DNA of 6,842 nucleotides from Lachnospira sp. (GTDB lineage: Bacteria > Bacillota > Clostridia > Lachnospirales > Lachnospiraceae), in NCBI GenBank assembly GCA_017626275.1, contig JAGAJD010000063.1, positions 1 through 6,842 of the forward strand, in the 5' to 3' direction. The notes below the pieces were generated by a model. It saw nothing but the letters and a program-made list of their open reading frames with translations. It did not search any database and was not told the DNA's origin. Of this stretch, positions 1 to 6,574 are shown piece after piece. Position numbers and translations under genes: made by a program. Within the stretch, counting starts at the first letter, position 1; each line of letters starts with the position of its first letter.

Positions 1-485
1 CATGGAATATCATACTTCTGTCCTAAAGTAAGACCTGCAAGTCCTTTATCAAGATCAGATATAAACTTTCCTGAACCTACTGTATAAGATGCGTCCGTAG
101 CTGTTCCACCTGAAAATGCTTCTCCGTTAAGCTTACCACTGTAATCCAATGTAATTGTATCTCCAACAGCAGTTACACCCTCTGTAATAGTCTCCGTATC
201 CGCATACTGGGACAACAGATTTGAAACATAGCTTTCTACATCATCATCAGTTACCTCAAGTGTCGTTCTGTCAACAGTTACCTGTATGCCCTTGTACTCA
301 GGCAGAGTTAAATACTGCTTATACACCTCCGCATTAGAAGTAATTGTACCTGCATACTCCTCTGCTGTAATTTCTTTATTGGAAGTTGAACCTGTCGTAG
401 TAGTTTCCTGTTTCTTACCACCGCAGGCTGTCAATGAAGCCATAAGTGTTGCGGCAAGCATCACACTAAATAATTTTTTTCTCAT
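1..485 (-). CDS. Trigger-factor-like/FKBP-type peptidyl-prolyl isomerase lipoprotein, 3' end outside window
   Basis: The first 161 residues can be read, starting at the ATG at 485-483, after which the frame leaves the window still open. The N-terminus (MRKKLFSVMLAATLMASL) is a lipoprotein signal with lipobox LTAC and the lipidated Cys at residue 21, so the product should be anchored outside the cytoplasmic membrane. A Thr/Ser-rich linker (about 24-40) follows. Residues 60-95 (LPEYKGIQVTV...EVTDDDVESYV) resemble the segment before the PPIase domain of trigger factor. Residues 107 onward (VGDTITLDYSGKLNG...YTVGSGKFISDLDKGLAGL) match the FKBP fold of trigger factor. The likely role is cis-trans prolyl isomerisation or chaperoning of exported proteins; activity is inferred, since the C-terminal half of the domain is not visible. 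A good ribosome site (AAAGGAA on the minus strand, about 491-497) lies upstream. The gene is divergent from the apbE cluster. It could also be called a general FKBP-type lipoprotein. Confidence 0.85.
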   Translation of the reverse strand, partial: MRKKLFSVMLAATLMASLTACGGKKQETTTTGSTSNKEITAEEYAGTITSNAEVYKQYLTLPEYKGIQVTVDRTTLEVTDDDVESYVSNLLSQYADTETITEGVTAVGDTITLDYSGKLNGEAFSGGTATDASYTVGSGKFISDLDKGLAGLTLGQKYDIP

Positions 486-529
486 AACTATTTCCTTTCA
501 TTATTTATCAAATATTGCGCGACTATATT

Positions 530-538
530 GTTATAGCA
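530..538 (-). promoter_or_regulatory. Putative extended -10 promoter of the PPIase lipoprotein gene
   Basis: Read on the minus strand, TGCTATAAC is an extended -10 element (TGn followed by TATAAC, one mismatch to TATAAT). It lies about 45 nt upstream of the start codon at 485. There is no recognisable -35 hexamer at the normal spacing; a T-run occupies that position instead (complement of the A-run near 550-558). That is compatible with extended -10 dependence. This is a motif call only. Confidence 0.45.
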
Positions 539-608
539 CATTTCTCCGCAAAAAAAAAGGCGTTTCACATTTTTTTCACTATTCTAATTGATTTCTTTTT
601 AAATTTTA

Positions 609-637
609 TGGATTTTATATAAAAATTTCGTTATAAT
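609..637 (+). promoter_or_regulatory. Putative promoter of the apbE-aguA-aguB-plsC cluster
   Basis: A perfect TATAAT (632-637) is preceded, after 17 bp, by a weak -35 (TGGATT, 609-614). The flanks are very AT-rich. Transcription would be expected to begin near 644, only about 3 nt before the first ATG of the apbE-like gene (647). If this is the real promoter, the message would be essentially leaderless. An alternative is a start further upstream in this AT-rich region, which offers several poorer -10-like sequences. Confidence 0.5.
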
Positions 638-646
638 CACTTTGTT

Positions 647-1678
647 ATGATAATGAGAAAAAAATCTTTTATAAAAACCATAAAGCCTGTCTTTGTGTTT
701 TTGCTTATTTTCTCCATGCTTGGAGGCATTGGCTGCTCTAATGCGGCACTTTCCGAGCCAATCACTGTGACAGGCTACAAACTGAATACCTACGTCCGCA
801 TTGATTCGTATACAAATGTCTCCAAATCAGTACTGCAGGAAGCACTTAATTTATGCGACACTTATGAAAAACTGTTTTCACGCACATTAACTGAAAGCAC
901 GCTGTATAAGGTAAATTCAGGTGAAATTACGGAAATTCCTGAAGAACTTGGATTACTGATTCAATACGGACTTGATTACAGCAGATTGTCCAATGGTGCT
1001 TTTGATATTACCATCGGAAGTGTCTCACGATTATGGGATTTTACGGCAGACAAGCCTGTTGTCCCTGATTCAGCGGAAATTATTGAAGCCCTTAAATATG
1101 TAGACTATAAAAATGTGTCTCTTGCTAAAAATGCTGATGGAACTTATCACATAGAAATGCCTGAAAACACTATATTAGATCTGGGTGCTATCGCAAAAGG
1201 TTACATTGCAGACCGCATAAAGGATTATCTGCTGACAAATAATGTTACCAGTGCAGTTATCAATCTCGGAGGCAACGTATTGTGCGTTGGCGGCAAAAGT
1301 TCTTCGAATGACTTTGTAATCGGAGTGAAAAAACCTTTTACACAGACTAATGAGGTTCTTGTGACGCTTAAGCTCAATGACATTTCGGCGGTATCCTCCG
1401 GTACTTATGAGCGGTATTTTTATGATGGCGACACATTTTACCACCATATTTTAAATCCGAAAACAGGATATCCTTATGAAAATGCACTGACAAGCGTTAC
1501 AATTCTTTCACGCAGTTCCGTTGACGGCGACTGTCTGAGCACCACATGCTTTGCACTTGGGCTTGATGAAGGAATGGCACTTATTGAATCGCTCCCCGAT
1601 ATCGAGGCAGTATTTGTCACAGATAACGGTTCAATTCACTATTCAGGCGGCGCAGACAAATATCTTTACAAAGCTTAA
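647..1678 (+). CDS. apbE: FAD:protein FMN transferase, ApbE family lipoprotein
   Basis: 343 residues. Family members transfer FMN from FAD to a Thr/Ser of exported redox proteins, using Mg2+, on the outer face of the membrane. The N-terminus has basic residues, a hydrophobic core (15-25) and Cys30 in the context GGIGC. This is a plausible but slightly unusual lipobox because position -3 is Gly. Family landmarks appear in order: GAFDITIG (117-124), DLGAIAKGYIAD (178-189), INLGGN (205-210), SSGTYERYF (250-258), HHILNPKTGYP (266-276) and the metal/flavin-site segment VDGDCLSTTCFALG (292-305). Length fits a full ApbE lipoprotein. ATG 647 and ATG 653 are both in frame and neither has a Shine-Dalgarno sequence; both keep the signal peptide. 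It is the first gene of a tight cluster, 16 nt before aguA. No FMN-binding-domain, Rnf or Nqr partner is visible, so its flavinylation target is unknown. Confidence 0.93.
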   Translation: MIMRKKSFIKTIKPVFVFLLIFSMLGGIGCSNAALSEPITVTGYKLNTYVRIDSYTNVSKSVLQEALNLCDTYEKLFSRTLTESTLYKVNSGEITEIPEELGLLIQYGLDYSRLSNGAFDITIGSVSRLWDFTADKPVVPDSAEIIEALKYVDYKNVSLAKNADGTYHIEMPENTILDLGAIAKGYIADRIKDYLLTNNVTSAVINLGGNVLCVGGKSSSNDFVIGVKKPFTQTNEVLVTLKLNDISAVSSGTYERYFYDGDTFYHHILNPKTGYPYENALTSVTILSRSSVDGDCLSTTCFALGLDEGMALIESLPDIEAVFVTDNGSIHYSGGADKYLYKA

Positions 1679-1686
1679 GAAAGGAA
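1677..1686 (+). promoter_or_regulatory. Ribosome binding site deciding the aguA start
   Basis: AAGAAAGGAA overlaps the last bases of the apbE stop codon and ends 8 nt before ATG 1695. It supports that ATG over in-frame starts further upstream inside apbE, the furthest being at 1551. Confidence 0.75.
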
Positions 1687-1694
1687 TATTTTTT

Positions 1695-2840
1695 ATGCAG
1701 ATACTTCATACTACTCCTGCCGCAGACGGATTTTCCATGCCGGCAGAATATTCACCGCATTACGGCTGTATTCTCATATGGCCTGAACGGTCTGATTCAT
1801 GGCAGTTTGGCGCTTATGCCGCAAGAAAGGCATTTGTGGAAATTGCTTCTGCCATTGCGGAATCAGAAGCGGTGACTGTATGTGCAGGCTATTCACAATA
1901 TAATAATGCAAGGCAGGCACTGCCTTCCCATATCCGTGTTGTAGAAATGTCAAGCAATGACTCATGGGCAAGAGATTATGCACCTACCTTTGTCACCAAC
2001 GCAGAGGGAGAGCTTCGTGGAATCAACTGGTATTTTAATGCATGGGGAGGTCTTACCGACGGTCTTTACTTCCCGTGGGACAAGGATAACGCAATGGCAA
2101 ATAAGCTCTGCGACCTATATGATGCAGACGCTTATGACGCACAGGATTTTGTTCTTGAGGGTGGCTCTATTCATGTTGACGGAGAAGGTACTGCGATAGT
2201 TACAGAAAACTGTCTGTTAAGCAAAGGCCGCAACCCGGAGCTTTCCAAGCAGGAAATTACCGATAAATTAAAAGAATACCTCGGAGTATCTAAGGTAATC
2301 TGGTTAAAATACGGCATTTATCAGGACGAAACAAACGAACATGTAGATAATATCTGCTGCTTTGTAAAGCCCGGCCATGTCGTGCTTGCATGGACTGATG
2401 ATGAAAATGATCCGCAATATGCCATGTCAAAGCACTGCCTTGACATTCTGTCAAATGAAACTGACGCAAAGGGACGTCCGATTACCGTACACAAGCTTTA
2501 TATTCCTGAACCTGTATGTATAACGGCTGAGGAATGTGAAGGTCTTGACAATATGGATTTTGAACCTACAAGAACTGCAGGCGAGCGCCTTGCTGCCTCC
2601 TACGTTAATTTCTATATTGCAAACAACGCAATTGTAATGCCGGGATTTGCAAAGCCCGGTGCGACAGATCCGCTTAACTTAAGCTATGCAGCGTCCGACG
2701 CCAAAGCAAAAATGACGCTTGCCAAGCTTTTTCCTGAACGCAAAATAGTTCAGATTTACGCAAGAGATATTTTAATCGGCGGCGGAAATATTCACTGTAT
2801 TACGCAGCAGATTCCTAAATTCATAAATAAATGCCGCTAA
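1695..2840 (+). CDS. aguA: Agmatine deiminase (agmatine iminohydrolase)
   Basis: 381 residues, cytoplasmic. It hydrolyses agmatine to N-carbamoylputrescine and ammonia, the first step from agmatine to putrescine. The guanidine-modifying (pentein) fold signature is complete. The N-terminus has GFSMPAEYSPHYGCILIWPER (12-32). WARDYAP (91-97) holds the substrate-binding Asp94, and FVLEGGSIHVDGEG spans 152-165. DETNEHVDN (211-219) holds catalytic His216 and Asp218. GGGNIHCITQQ (362-372) holds the nucleophile Cys368. Length is close to known agmatine deiminases, about 365-380. ATG 1695 is chosen because it has a good ribosome site and begins where the family begins; the frame is open back to 1551, but that extension lies inside apbE and has no family resemblance. 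The gene directly downstream encodes the next enzyme, which fixes the assignment against peptidyl-arginine deiminase relatives. Confidence 0.96.
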   Translation: MQILHTTPAADGFSMPAEYSPHYGCILIWPERSDSWQFGAYAARKAFVEIASAIAESEAVTVCAGYSQYNNARQALPSHIRVVEMSSNDSWARDYAPTFVTNAEGELRGINWYFNAWGGLTDGLYFPWDKDNAMANKLCDLYDADAYDAQDFVLEGGSIHVDGEGTAIVTENCLLSKGRNPELSKQEITDKLKEYLGVSKVIWLKYGIYQDETNEHVDNICCFVKPGHVVLAWTDDENDPQYAMSKHCLDILSNETDAKGRPITVHKLYIPEPVCITAEECEGLDNMDFEPTRTAGERLAASYVNFYIANNAIVMPGFAKPGATDPLNLSYAASDAKAKMTLAKLFPERKIVQIYARDILIGGGNIHCITQQIPKFINKCR

Positions 2841-2851
2841 ACCGGCAGAAT

Positions 2852-2855
2852 GGAG
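2852..2855 (+). promoter_or_regulatory. Ribosome binding site deciding the aguB start
   Basis: GGAG lies 6 nt before ATG 2862. It overlaps the in-frame ATG at 2850, which itself has no good ribosome site. This favours the start that gives MRKVKLAAIQ, the usual beginning of the nitrilase fold. Confidence 0.7.
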
Positions 2856-2861
2856 ATTATT

Positions 2862-3740
2862 ATGCGAAAAGTCAAACTGGCTGCCATTCAGATGTCATGC
2901 GAGGGCAGCGTTATGGAAAATATTAAAAAGGCTGAACATTTTGTGCGTGAAGCTGCAGCCGCAGGAGCACAGATGATTCTTCTTCCTGAACTGTTTGAGA
3001 CAAAATATTTTTGTCAGGAACGCAATTACGATTATTATAATATGGCGACTTCTGTTGATGAAAATCCCGCAGTCTGCCATTTCAAAGAAATCTGTAAGGA
3101 ATTAAAGCTTGTAATGCCTATAAGCTTTTTTGAGCGCAGCGGCAATACAACTTTTAACTCAATCGCCATAATTGACGCTGACGGCGAAGTTCTCGGCGTT
3201 TACCGCAAAACCCACATTCCTGACGACCATTACTATCAGGAAAAATTTTACTTTTCGCCTGGAGACACAGGTTTTAAGGTATGGGATACGGCTTACGGAA
3301 AACTTGGCGTAGGAATATGCTGGGATCAGTGGTTTCCTGAAAGCGCACGCTGTATGGCTCTTATGGGGGCTGAAATCCTTATGTACCCTACTGCCATCGG
3401 CTCTGAACCGATTTTAGACTGTGACAGTATGCCTCACTGGCGAAGGGTTATGCAGGGACATTCTGCTGCAAATATTGTTCCGCTCGTTGCGGCTAACCGC
3501 ATCGGAACAGAAACCGTTACTCCGACAGAGGCTAACGGCGGTCAGGAATCTTCCTTAAGCTTTTACGGCTCTTCCTTTATAACGGACGAGACGGGCGCAC
3601 TTCAGGCACAGGCTGACAGGGATACACAAGGCTTTATCCTTTATGAAACAGACCTCGACAGCGTAAAAGAAATGCGCTTAAGCTGGGGCTTATTCCGTGA
3701 CAGACGGCCTGAACATTACAGTCCGATTATGCATTTATAA
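2862..3740 (+). CDS. aguB: N-carbamoylputrescine amidohydrolase
   Basis: 292 residues, cytoplasmic, nitrilase superfamily. It hydrolyses N-carbamoylputrescine to putrescine, CO2 and ammonia, finishing the pathway begun by AguA. The catalytic triad is intact: Glu43 in LLPELFETKYF (40-50), Lys116 in YRKTHIPD (114-121) and Cys153 in GICWDQWFPE (151-160). Features typical of this subfamily are DDHYYQEKFYFSPGDTGFKVWDT (121-143), PTAIGSEP (176-183), HWRRVMQGHSAAN (192-204) and a C-terminal FRDRRPEHY (278-286). Full length for the family. The start at ATG 2862 is chosen on its ribosome site; ATG 2850 would add four residues. It follows aguA by 21 nt. With this hydrolase present and no carbamoyltransferase or carbamate kinase visible, the route should not yield ATP. 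The downstream fate of putrescine is not shown here. Confidence 0.96.
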   Translation: MRKVKLAAIQMSCEGSVMENIKKAEHFVREAAAAGAQMILLPELFETKYFCQERNYDYYNMATSVDENPAVCHFKEICKELKLVMPISFFERSGNTTFNSIAIIDADGEVLGVYRKTHIPDDHYYQEKFYFSPGDTGFKVWDTAYGKLGVGICWDQWFPESARCMALMGAEILMYPTAIGSEPILDCDSMPHWRRVMQGHSAANIVPLVAANRIGTETVTPTEANGGQESSLSFYGSSFITDETGALQAQADRDTQGFILYETDLDSVKEMRLSWGLFRDRRPEHYSPIMHL

Positions 3741-3757
3741 ATCACATATTTATAATA

Positions 3758-3764
3758 GAAAGGA
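3758..3764 (+). promoter_or_regulatory. Ribosome binding site deciding the plsC start
   Basis: GAAAGGA stands 7 nt before ATG 3772. The frame is open upstream to 3697 inside aguB, but that extension has no ribosome site and would put a polar segment ahead of the N-terminal membrane helix. Confidence 0.75.
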
Positions 3765-3771
3765 TTTTATC

Positions 3772-4503
3772 ATGATACGTTTATTACTTGTAGCGATTTT
3801 CCTGCTTTTGTTTTTTATCCTAAGCCTCATTCTTCTCCCTGTTGAATGGATTATCGGAAAATTCAGCAAAAAGACAAAAGACATCAGTTCACTAAGAATA
3901 GTACAGGGGGCTTTTAAAGGGATTCTGTTTTTAGCCGGAGTAAAGACTACCGTAATCGGTGCCGAAAATATTCCGACAGATGAGCCTGTACTTTTTATTG
4001 GCAATCACCGTGGCTTTTTTGATATCGTCATTTCATATACTTATATGAAAAAACCGACAGGCTTTGTTGCCAAAAAAGAAATGTGGAAAGCTCTGTTTAT
4101 ACGCAGATGGATGTTAAACCTCTACTGCCTCTTTCTTGACCGCGAGAACATGAAGGAGGGATTAAAGACTATTTTACAGGGAATTGATTATATAAAGGAC
4201 GGCAAATCAATCTTTATTTTCCCTGAGGGAACACGCAACAAAGGCGGCGGTGTTCAGGAATTTCACGGAGGCAGCTTCAAATTTGCCGAAAAAACAGGCT
4301 GTAAAATTATTCCTGTTATTCAGAATAATACAGATGCTATTTTTGAAAAGCAGTTTCCTTTTATAAAATCTGCGCATACTGTTATAGAATTTGGAAAACC
4401 TATTGATATCAATGAACTTCCAAAGGAAGAGCGCAAAAAAATTGCTTCTTACACACATGATGTAATTGAAGCCGCCTACGAAAAAAATCAGGCACTCGTG
4501 TAA
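3772..4503 (+). CDS. plsC: 1-acyl-sn-glycerol-3-phosphate acyltransferase (PlsC/LPLAT family)
   Basis: 243 residues, membrane-associated. Family members acylate lysophosphatidic acid at the sn-2 position to form phosphatidic acid, the precursor of membrane phospholipids. A hydrophobic N-terminal helix (about 2-27) precedes the catalytic domain. The acyltransferase motifs are present in order: motif I NHRGFFD (78-84; His79 and Asp84 of the HX4D pair), motif II FLDREN (121-126), motif III FPEGTRN (150-156) and motif IV IIPVI (179-183). Length is typical. It follows aguB by 31 nt, so it probably shares its transcript, although lipid synthesis has no evident tie to agmatine breakdown. No clear intrinsic terminator follows the gene, and the next promoter begins 8 nt after the stop. 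The acyl donor (acyl-ACP, acyl-CoA or acyl phosphate) cannot be told from sequence. Confidence 0.93.
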   Translation: MIRLLLVAIFLLLFFILSLILLPVEWIIGKFSKKTKDISSLRIVQGAFKGILFLAGVKTTVIGAENIPTDEPVLFIGNHRGFFDIVISYTYMKKPTGFVAKKEMWKALFIRRWMLNLYCLFLDRENMKEGLKTILQGIDYIKDGKSIFIFPEGTRNKGGGVQEFHGGSFKFAEKTGCKIIPVIQNNTDAIFEKQFPFIKSAHTVIEFGKPIDINELPKEERKKIASYTHDVIEAAYEKNQALV

Positions 4504-4510
4504 TATTTCT

Positions 4511-4538
4511 TTGCAAATAATTCACGTTATGGTATAAT
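4511..4538 (+). promoter_or_regulatory. Strong candidate sigma-A promoter upstream of the small membrane protein gene
   Basis: TTGCAA (-35, 4511-4516) is followed after 16 bp by a perfect TATAAT (4533-4538), which carries an extended -10 TG motif (TGG at 4530-4532). Transcription should start near 4545, leaving a leader of about 35 nt that contains AGGAGG (4565-4570), 9 nt before ATG 4580. This is the best promoter in the window and separates the downstream genes from the aguAB cluster. Confidence 0.75.
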
Positions 4539-4579
4539 CAAATTTAGTTGTAATTATAATTTTTAGGAGGAACACAAAC

Positions 4580-5035
4580 ATGCCGGTTTGGGGAATAGTT
4601 TTACTAGTTATATTGGCTATTTTACTCGTTGTATTCATAGCTTTAATGATTTTTGGAAACAAGCTTCGCAAGAAACAGGAAGCACAGCAGGCTCAGATAG
4701 ATGCAGCAAAGCAGGTTATGTCAATGCTCATTATTGATAAGAAGAAAATGAAACTAAAAGACGCCAATCTGCCGAAAATGGTGCTTGACCAGACACCAAA
4801 GTATTTAAGAGGCAGCAAAATGCCTATCGTAAAGGCTAAAATCGGTGCAAGAATCATGACACTTATGGCTGATCCGAAGGTATTCGACCAGATTCCTGTC
4901 AAAGCTGAAGTTAAAGCAGAAGTCAGCGGAATTTATATAACGGGAATTAAGTCTGTACGAGGCGGACGACCTGTTTCGGAAGCACCAGCAAAGAAAAAGG
5001 GACTTAAAAAATTCTTTAGCAAGAAAGATAAATAA
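4580..5035 (+). CDS. Small single-pass membrane protein of unknown function
   Basis: 151 residues; I do not recognise the family. A long hydrophobic helix (about 3-26, PVWGIVLLVILAILL...) is followed by GNKLRKK, so the topology is probably N-out with the rest cytoplasmic by the positive-inside rule. Residues 30-46 are Gln/Ala/Lys-rich and may form a short coiled coil. The central part (about 50-125) looks like a compact mixed alpha/beta domain, including IIDKKKMKLKDANLP, PIVKAKIGARIMTLMADPKVF and a short VKAEVKAEVSGIYITGI strand-like run. The C-terminal tail (from about 135) is very Lys-rich and disordered-looking (KKKGLKKFFSKKDK), suited to binding anionic lipid or nucleic acid. The start has an ideal AGGAGG site and its own strong promoter, so the gene is surely expressed. 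No enzyme motif is visible. A hairpin follows 13 nt after the stop. Confidence 0.85.
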   Translation: MPVWGIVLLVILAILLVVFIALMIFGNKLRKKQEAQQAQIDAAKQVMSMLIIDKKKMKLKDANLPKMVLDQTPKYLRGSKMPIVKAKIGARIMTLMADPKVFDQIPVKAEVKAEVSGIYITGIKSVRGGRPVSEAPAKKKGLKKFFSKKDK

Positions 5036-5048
5036 TACGCTTACATAA

Positions 5049-5092
5049 AAAGGACTGTCTTAACTCCATATAGGATTCTAAGGCAGTCCTTT
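5049..5092 (+). terminator. Hairpin between the membrane protein gene and pncB, probable (partial) intrinsic terminator
   Basis: A 14-bp stem pairs AAAGGACTGTCTTA (5049-5062) with TAAGGCAGTCCTTT (5079-5092), with a single T-G wobble. The loop is 16 nt and can form an inner TCC/GGA pairing. The following tract (TTTAATTAAAT) is only moderately U-rich, so termination may be incomplete. It ends 36 nt before the pncB start, and I see no convincing promoter between the two. Read-through or attenuation into pncB is therefore possible. Confidence 0.7.
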
Positions 5093-5128
5093 AATTAAAT
5101 CTTTTATGACGAAACGGAGGAATTATTT

Positions 5129-6571
5129 ATGCGAAATCTCACTCTTTTAACTGACCTTTACGAATTGACAATGATGCAGGGCTACTTTAAGACAGGAAAT
5201 AATCGCACCGTTATATTTGATGCATTTTACAGAAAAAATCCATGTGACGGTGCTTACGCCATTGCCTGCGGTCTGGAACAGGTAATCGACTATATCAAAA
5301 ATCTTCATTTTTCTGATGAAGATATTGCTTATCTTAAAGGGCTTAACATTTTTGATGAGGATTTTCTCGAGTATCTACGCAATTTTAAATTTACGGGAGA
5401 TATTTATGCCATACCTGAGGGAACAGTTGTATTTCCAAAGGAGCCGCTTGTGAAGGTTATTGCTCCTATTATTGAGGCGCAGCTTGTTGAAACTGCAATC
5501 TTAAACATTGTGAACCACCAGAGCCTTATTGCCACAAAAGCCGCAAGAGTATGTTATGCAGCAAAGGGTGACGGAATTATGGAATTTGGTCTGCGCCGCG
5601 CCCAAGGACCTGATGCCGGCATCTATGGTGCAAGAGCCGCCGTAATTGCAGGCTGCGTGGCAACAAGCAATGTTCTTGCCGGACAAATGTTTAATATTCC
5701 TGTAAAGGGAACTCACGCACATAGCTGGATTATGAGCTTTGATGATGAATATACGGCATTTAAGACATATGCCAAGCTATATCCTAATGCATGTATTCTT
5801 CTTGTAGATACTTATGACACTCTGCGGTCAGGTGTTCCTAACGCAATCCGAGTCTTTACCGAAATGCGTGAGGCTGGAATTGAACTTCACGGCTACGGTA
5901 TACGGTTAGATTCAGGCGACCTTGCATATCTAACCAAGAAGGCACGTAAAATGTTAGATGACGCAGGTTTTAGTGACGCTATAATATCTGCCTCAAGTGA
6001 TTTAGATGAATATTTAATAGACTCCTTAAAGGCACAGGGTGCTGCTATTACCTCATGGGGCGTCGGCACCAATCTTATTACTTCAAAGGATAATCCTGCC
6101 TTTGGCGGTGTGTATAAGCTCGCCGCAGTTATGGGAGATGACAATAAATTTATTCCTAAAATTAAGTTATCGGAAAATTCCGAGAAAATCACCAATCCGG
6201 GAAATAAAACCGTATTCCGTGTATACGACACCAACGGCATGATTAAAGCTGATTTAATAGCCCTGGCAGACGAGGTTTACGATGAAACCTCACCGCTTTT
6301 ATTGTTTGACCCTGTTGAAACTTGGAAAAAGACACTTCTTGAGCCGGGTGAATATTCTATGCGTGAGATTATGGTAAAGGTATTTGATAAAGGGGAATGT
6401 GTCTATAAATCGCCTGACGTTATGGATATACAGACTTACTGCCTTAAGGAGCAGTCAACATTGTGGGACGAATCACGACGCCTTATAAATCCACAGGAGG
6501 TTCATGTTGACTTGTCGCAGAAGCTTTATGACTGCAAGCAGGAATTACTGAACAATTACAGCAGAAAATAG
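5129..6571 (+). CDS. pncB: Nicotinate phosphoribosyltransferase
   Basis: 480 residues, cytoplasmic. It joins nicotinate and PRPP to give nicotinate mononucleotide, with ATP hydrolysis as driver, in the Preiss-Handler NAD salvage pathway. Family landmarks are LLTDLYELTMMQGYF (6-20), FDAFYRKNP (30-38) and EFGLRRAQGPD (152-162). GTHAHSW (194-200) carries His198 at the position of the phosphorylated catalytic His. LLVDTYDT (224-231), RLDSGDL (259-265, phosphoribose site) and SWGVGTNLIT (309-318) follow. The C-terminal extension after about 340 is as expected for the longer bacterial type, and length is normal (about 480-490). ATG 5129 has GGAGG (5116-5120) 8 nt upstream. It stands alone between a hairpin and a strong terminator, with no pncA or nadE alongside. 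No regulator-binding site or riboswitch was recognised in the short leader. Confidence 0.96.
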   Translation: MRNLTLLTDLYELTMMQGYFKTGNNRTVIFDAFYRKNPCDGAYAIACGLEQVIDYIKNLHFSDEDIAYLKGLNIFDEDFLEYLRNFKFTGDIYAIPEGTVVFPKEPLVKVIAPIIEAQLVETAILNIVNHQSLIATKAARVCYAAKGDGIMEFGLRRAQGPDAGIYGARAAVIAGCVATSNVLAGQMFNIPVKGTHAHSWIMSFDDEYTAFKTYAKLYPNACILLVDTYDTLRSGVPNAIRVFTEMREAGIELHGYGIRLDSGDLAYLTKKARKMLDDAGFSDAIISASSDLDEYLIDSLKAQGAAITSWGVGTNLITSKDNPAFGGVYKLAAVMGDDNKFIPKIKLSENSEKITNPGNKTVFRVYDTNGMIKADLIALADEVYDETSPLLLFDPVETWKKTLLEPGEYSMREIMVKVFDKGECVYKSPDVMDIQTYCLKEQSTLWDESRRLINPQEVHVDLSQKLYDCKQELLNNYSRK

Positions 6572-6574
6572 ATT

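Noticed and set aside
551..577. A-run and T-run between the divergent genes as a terminator
   Set aside because: The A-run at 550-558 and the T-run at 570-576 are separated by GC-poor sequence with only a 3-bp possible stem, and two divergent genes need no terminator here.
286..591. Plus-strand open frame of 101 codons opposite the PPIase lipoprotein gene
   Set aside because: It is antisense to a gene with clear signal peptide and domain similarity, has no ribosome site, and runs into low-complexity AT spacer.
1551..1694. Upstream in-frame extension of aguA (48 extra codons)
   Set aside because: It lies wholly inside apbE in another frame or in the short gap, has no family resemblance, and ATG 1695 has a good ribosome site at the expected N-terminus.
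2850..2861. Alternative aguB start four codons upstream
   Set aside because: It has no good ribosome site; GGAG at 2852-2855 is correctly spaced for ATG 2862, which gives the usual nitrilase N-terminus.
3751..3756. TATAAT between aguB and plsC as a promoter for plsC
   Set aside because: Transcription would start near 3763, inside the ribosome site of plsC, and there is no matching -35 sequence; probably a chance AT-rich match.
3697..3771. Upstream in-frame extension of plsC overlapping aguB
   Set aside because: It has no ribosome site, and it would precede the membrane helix with a segment that is just aguB read in another frame.
5090..5099. Perfect palindrome TTTAATTAAA as an operator before pncB
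   Set aside because: It is pure A/T, overlaps the tail of the hairpin, and is easily produced by chance.
5893..6240. Minus-strand open frame of 115 codons opposite pncB
   Set aside because: It is antisense to a strongly conserved enzyme region and has no recognisable protein features; a shadow frame.
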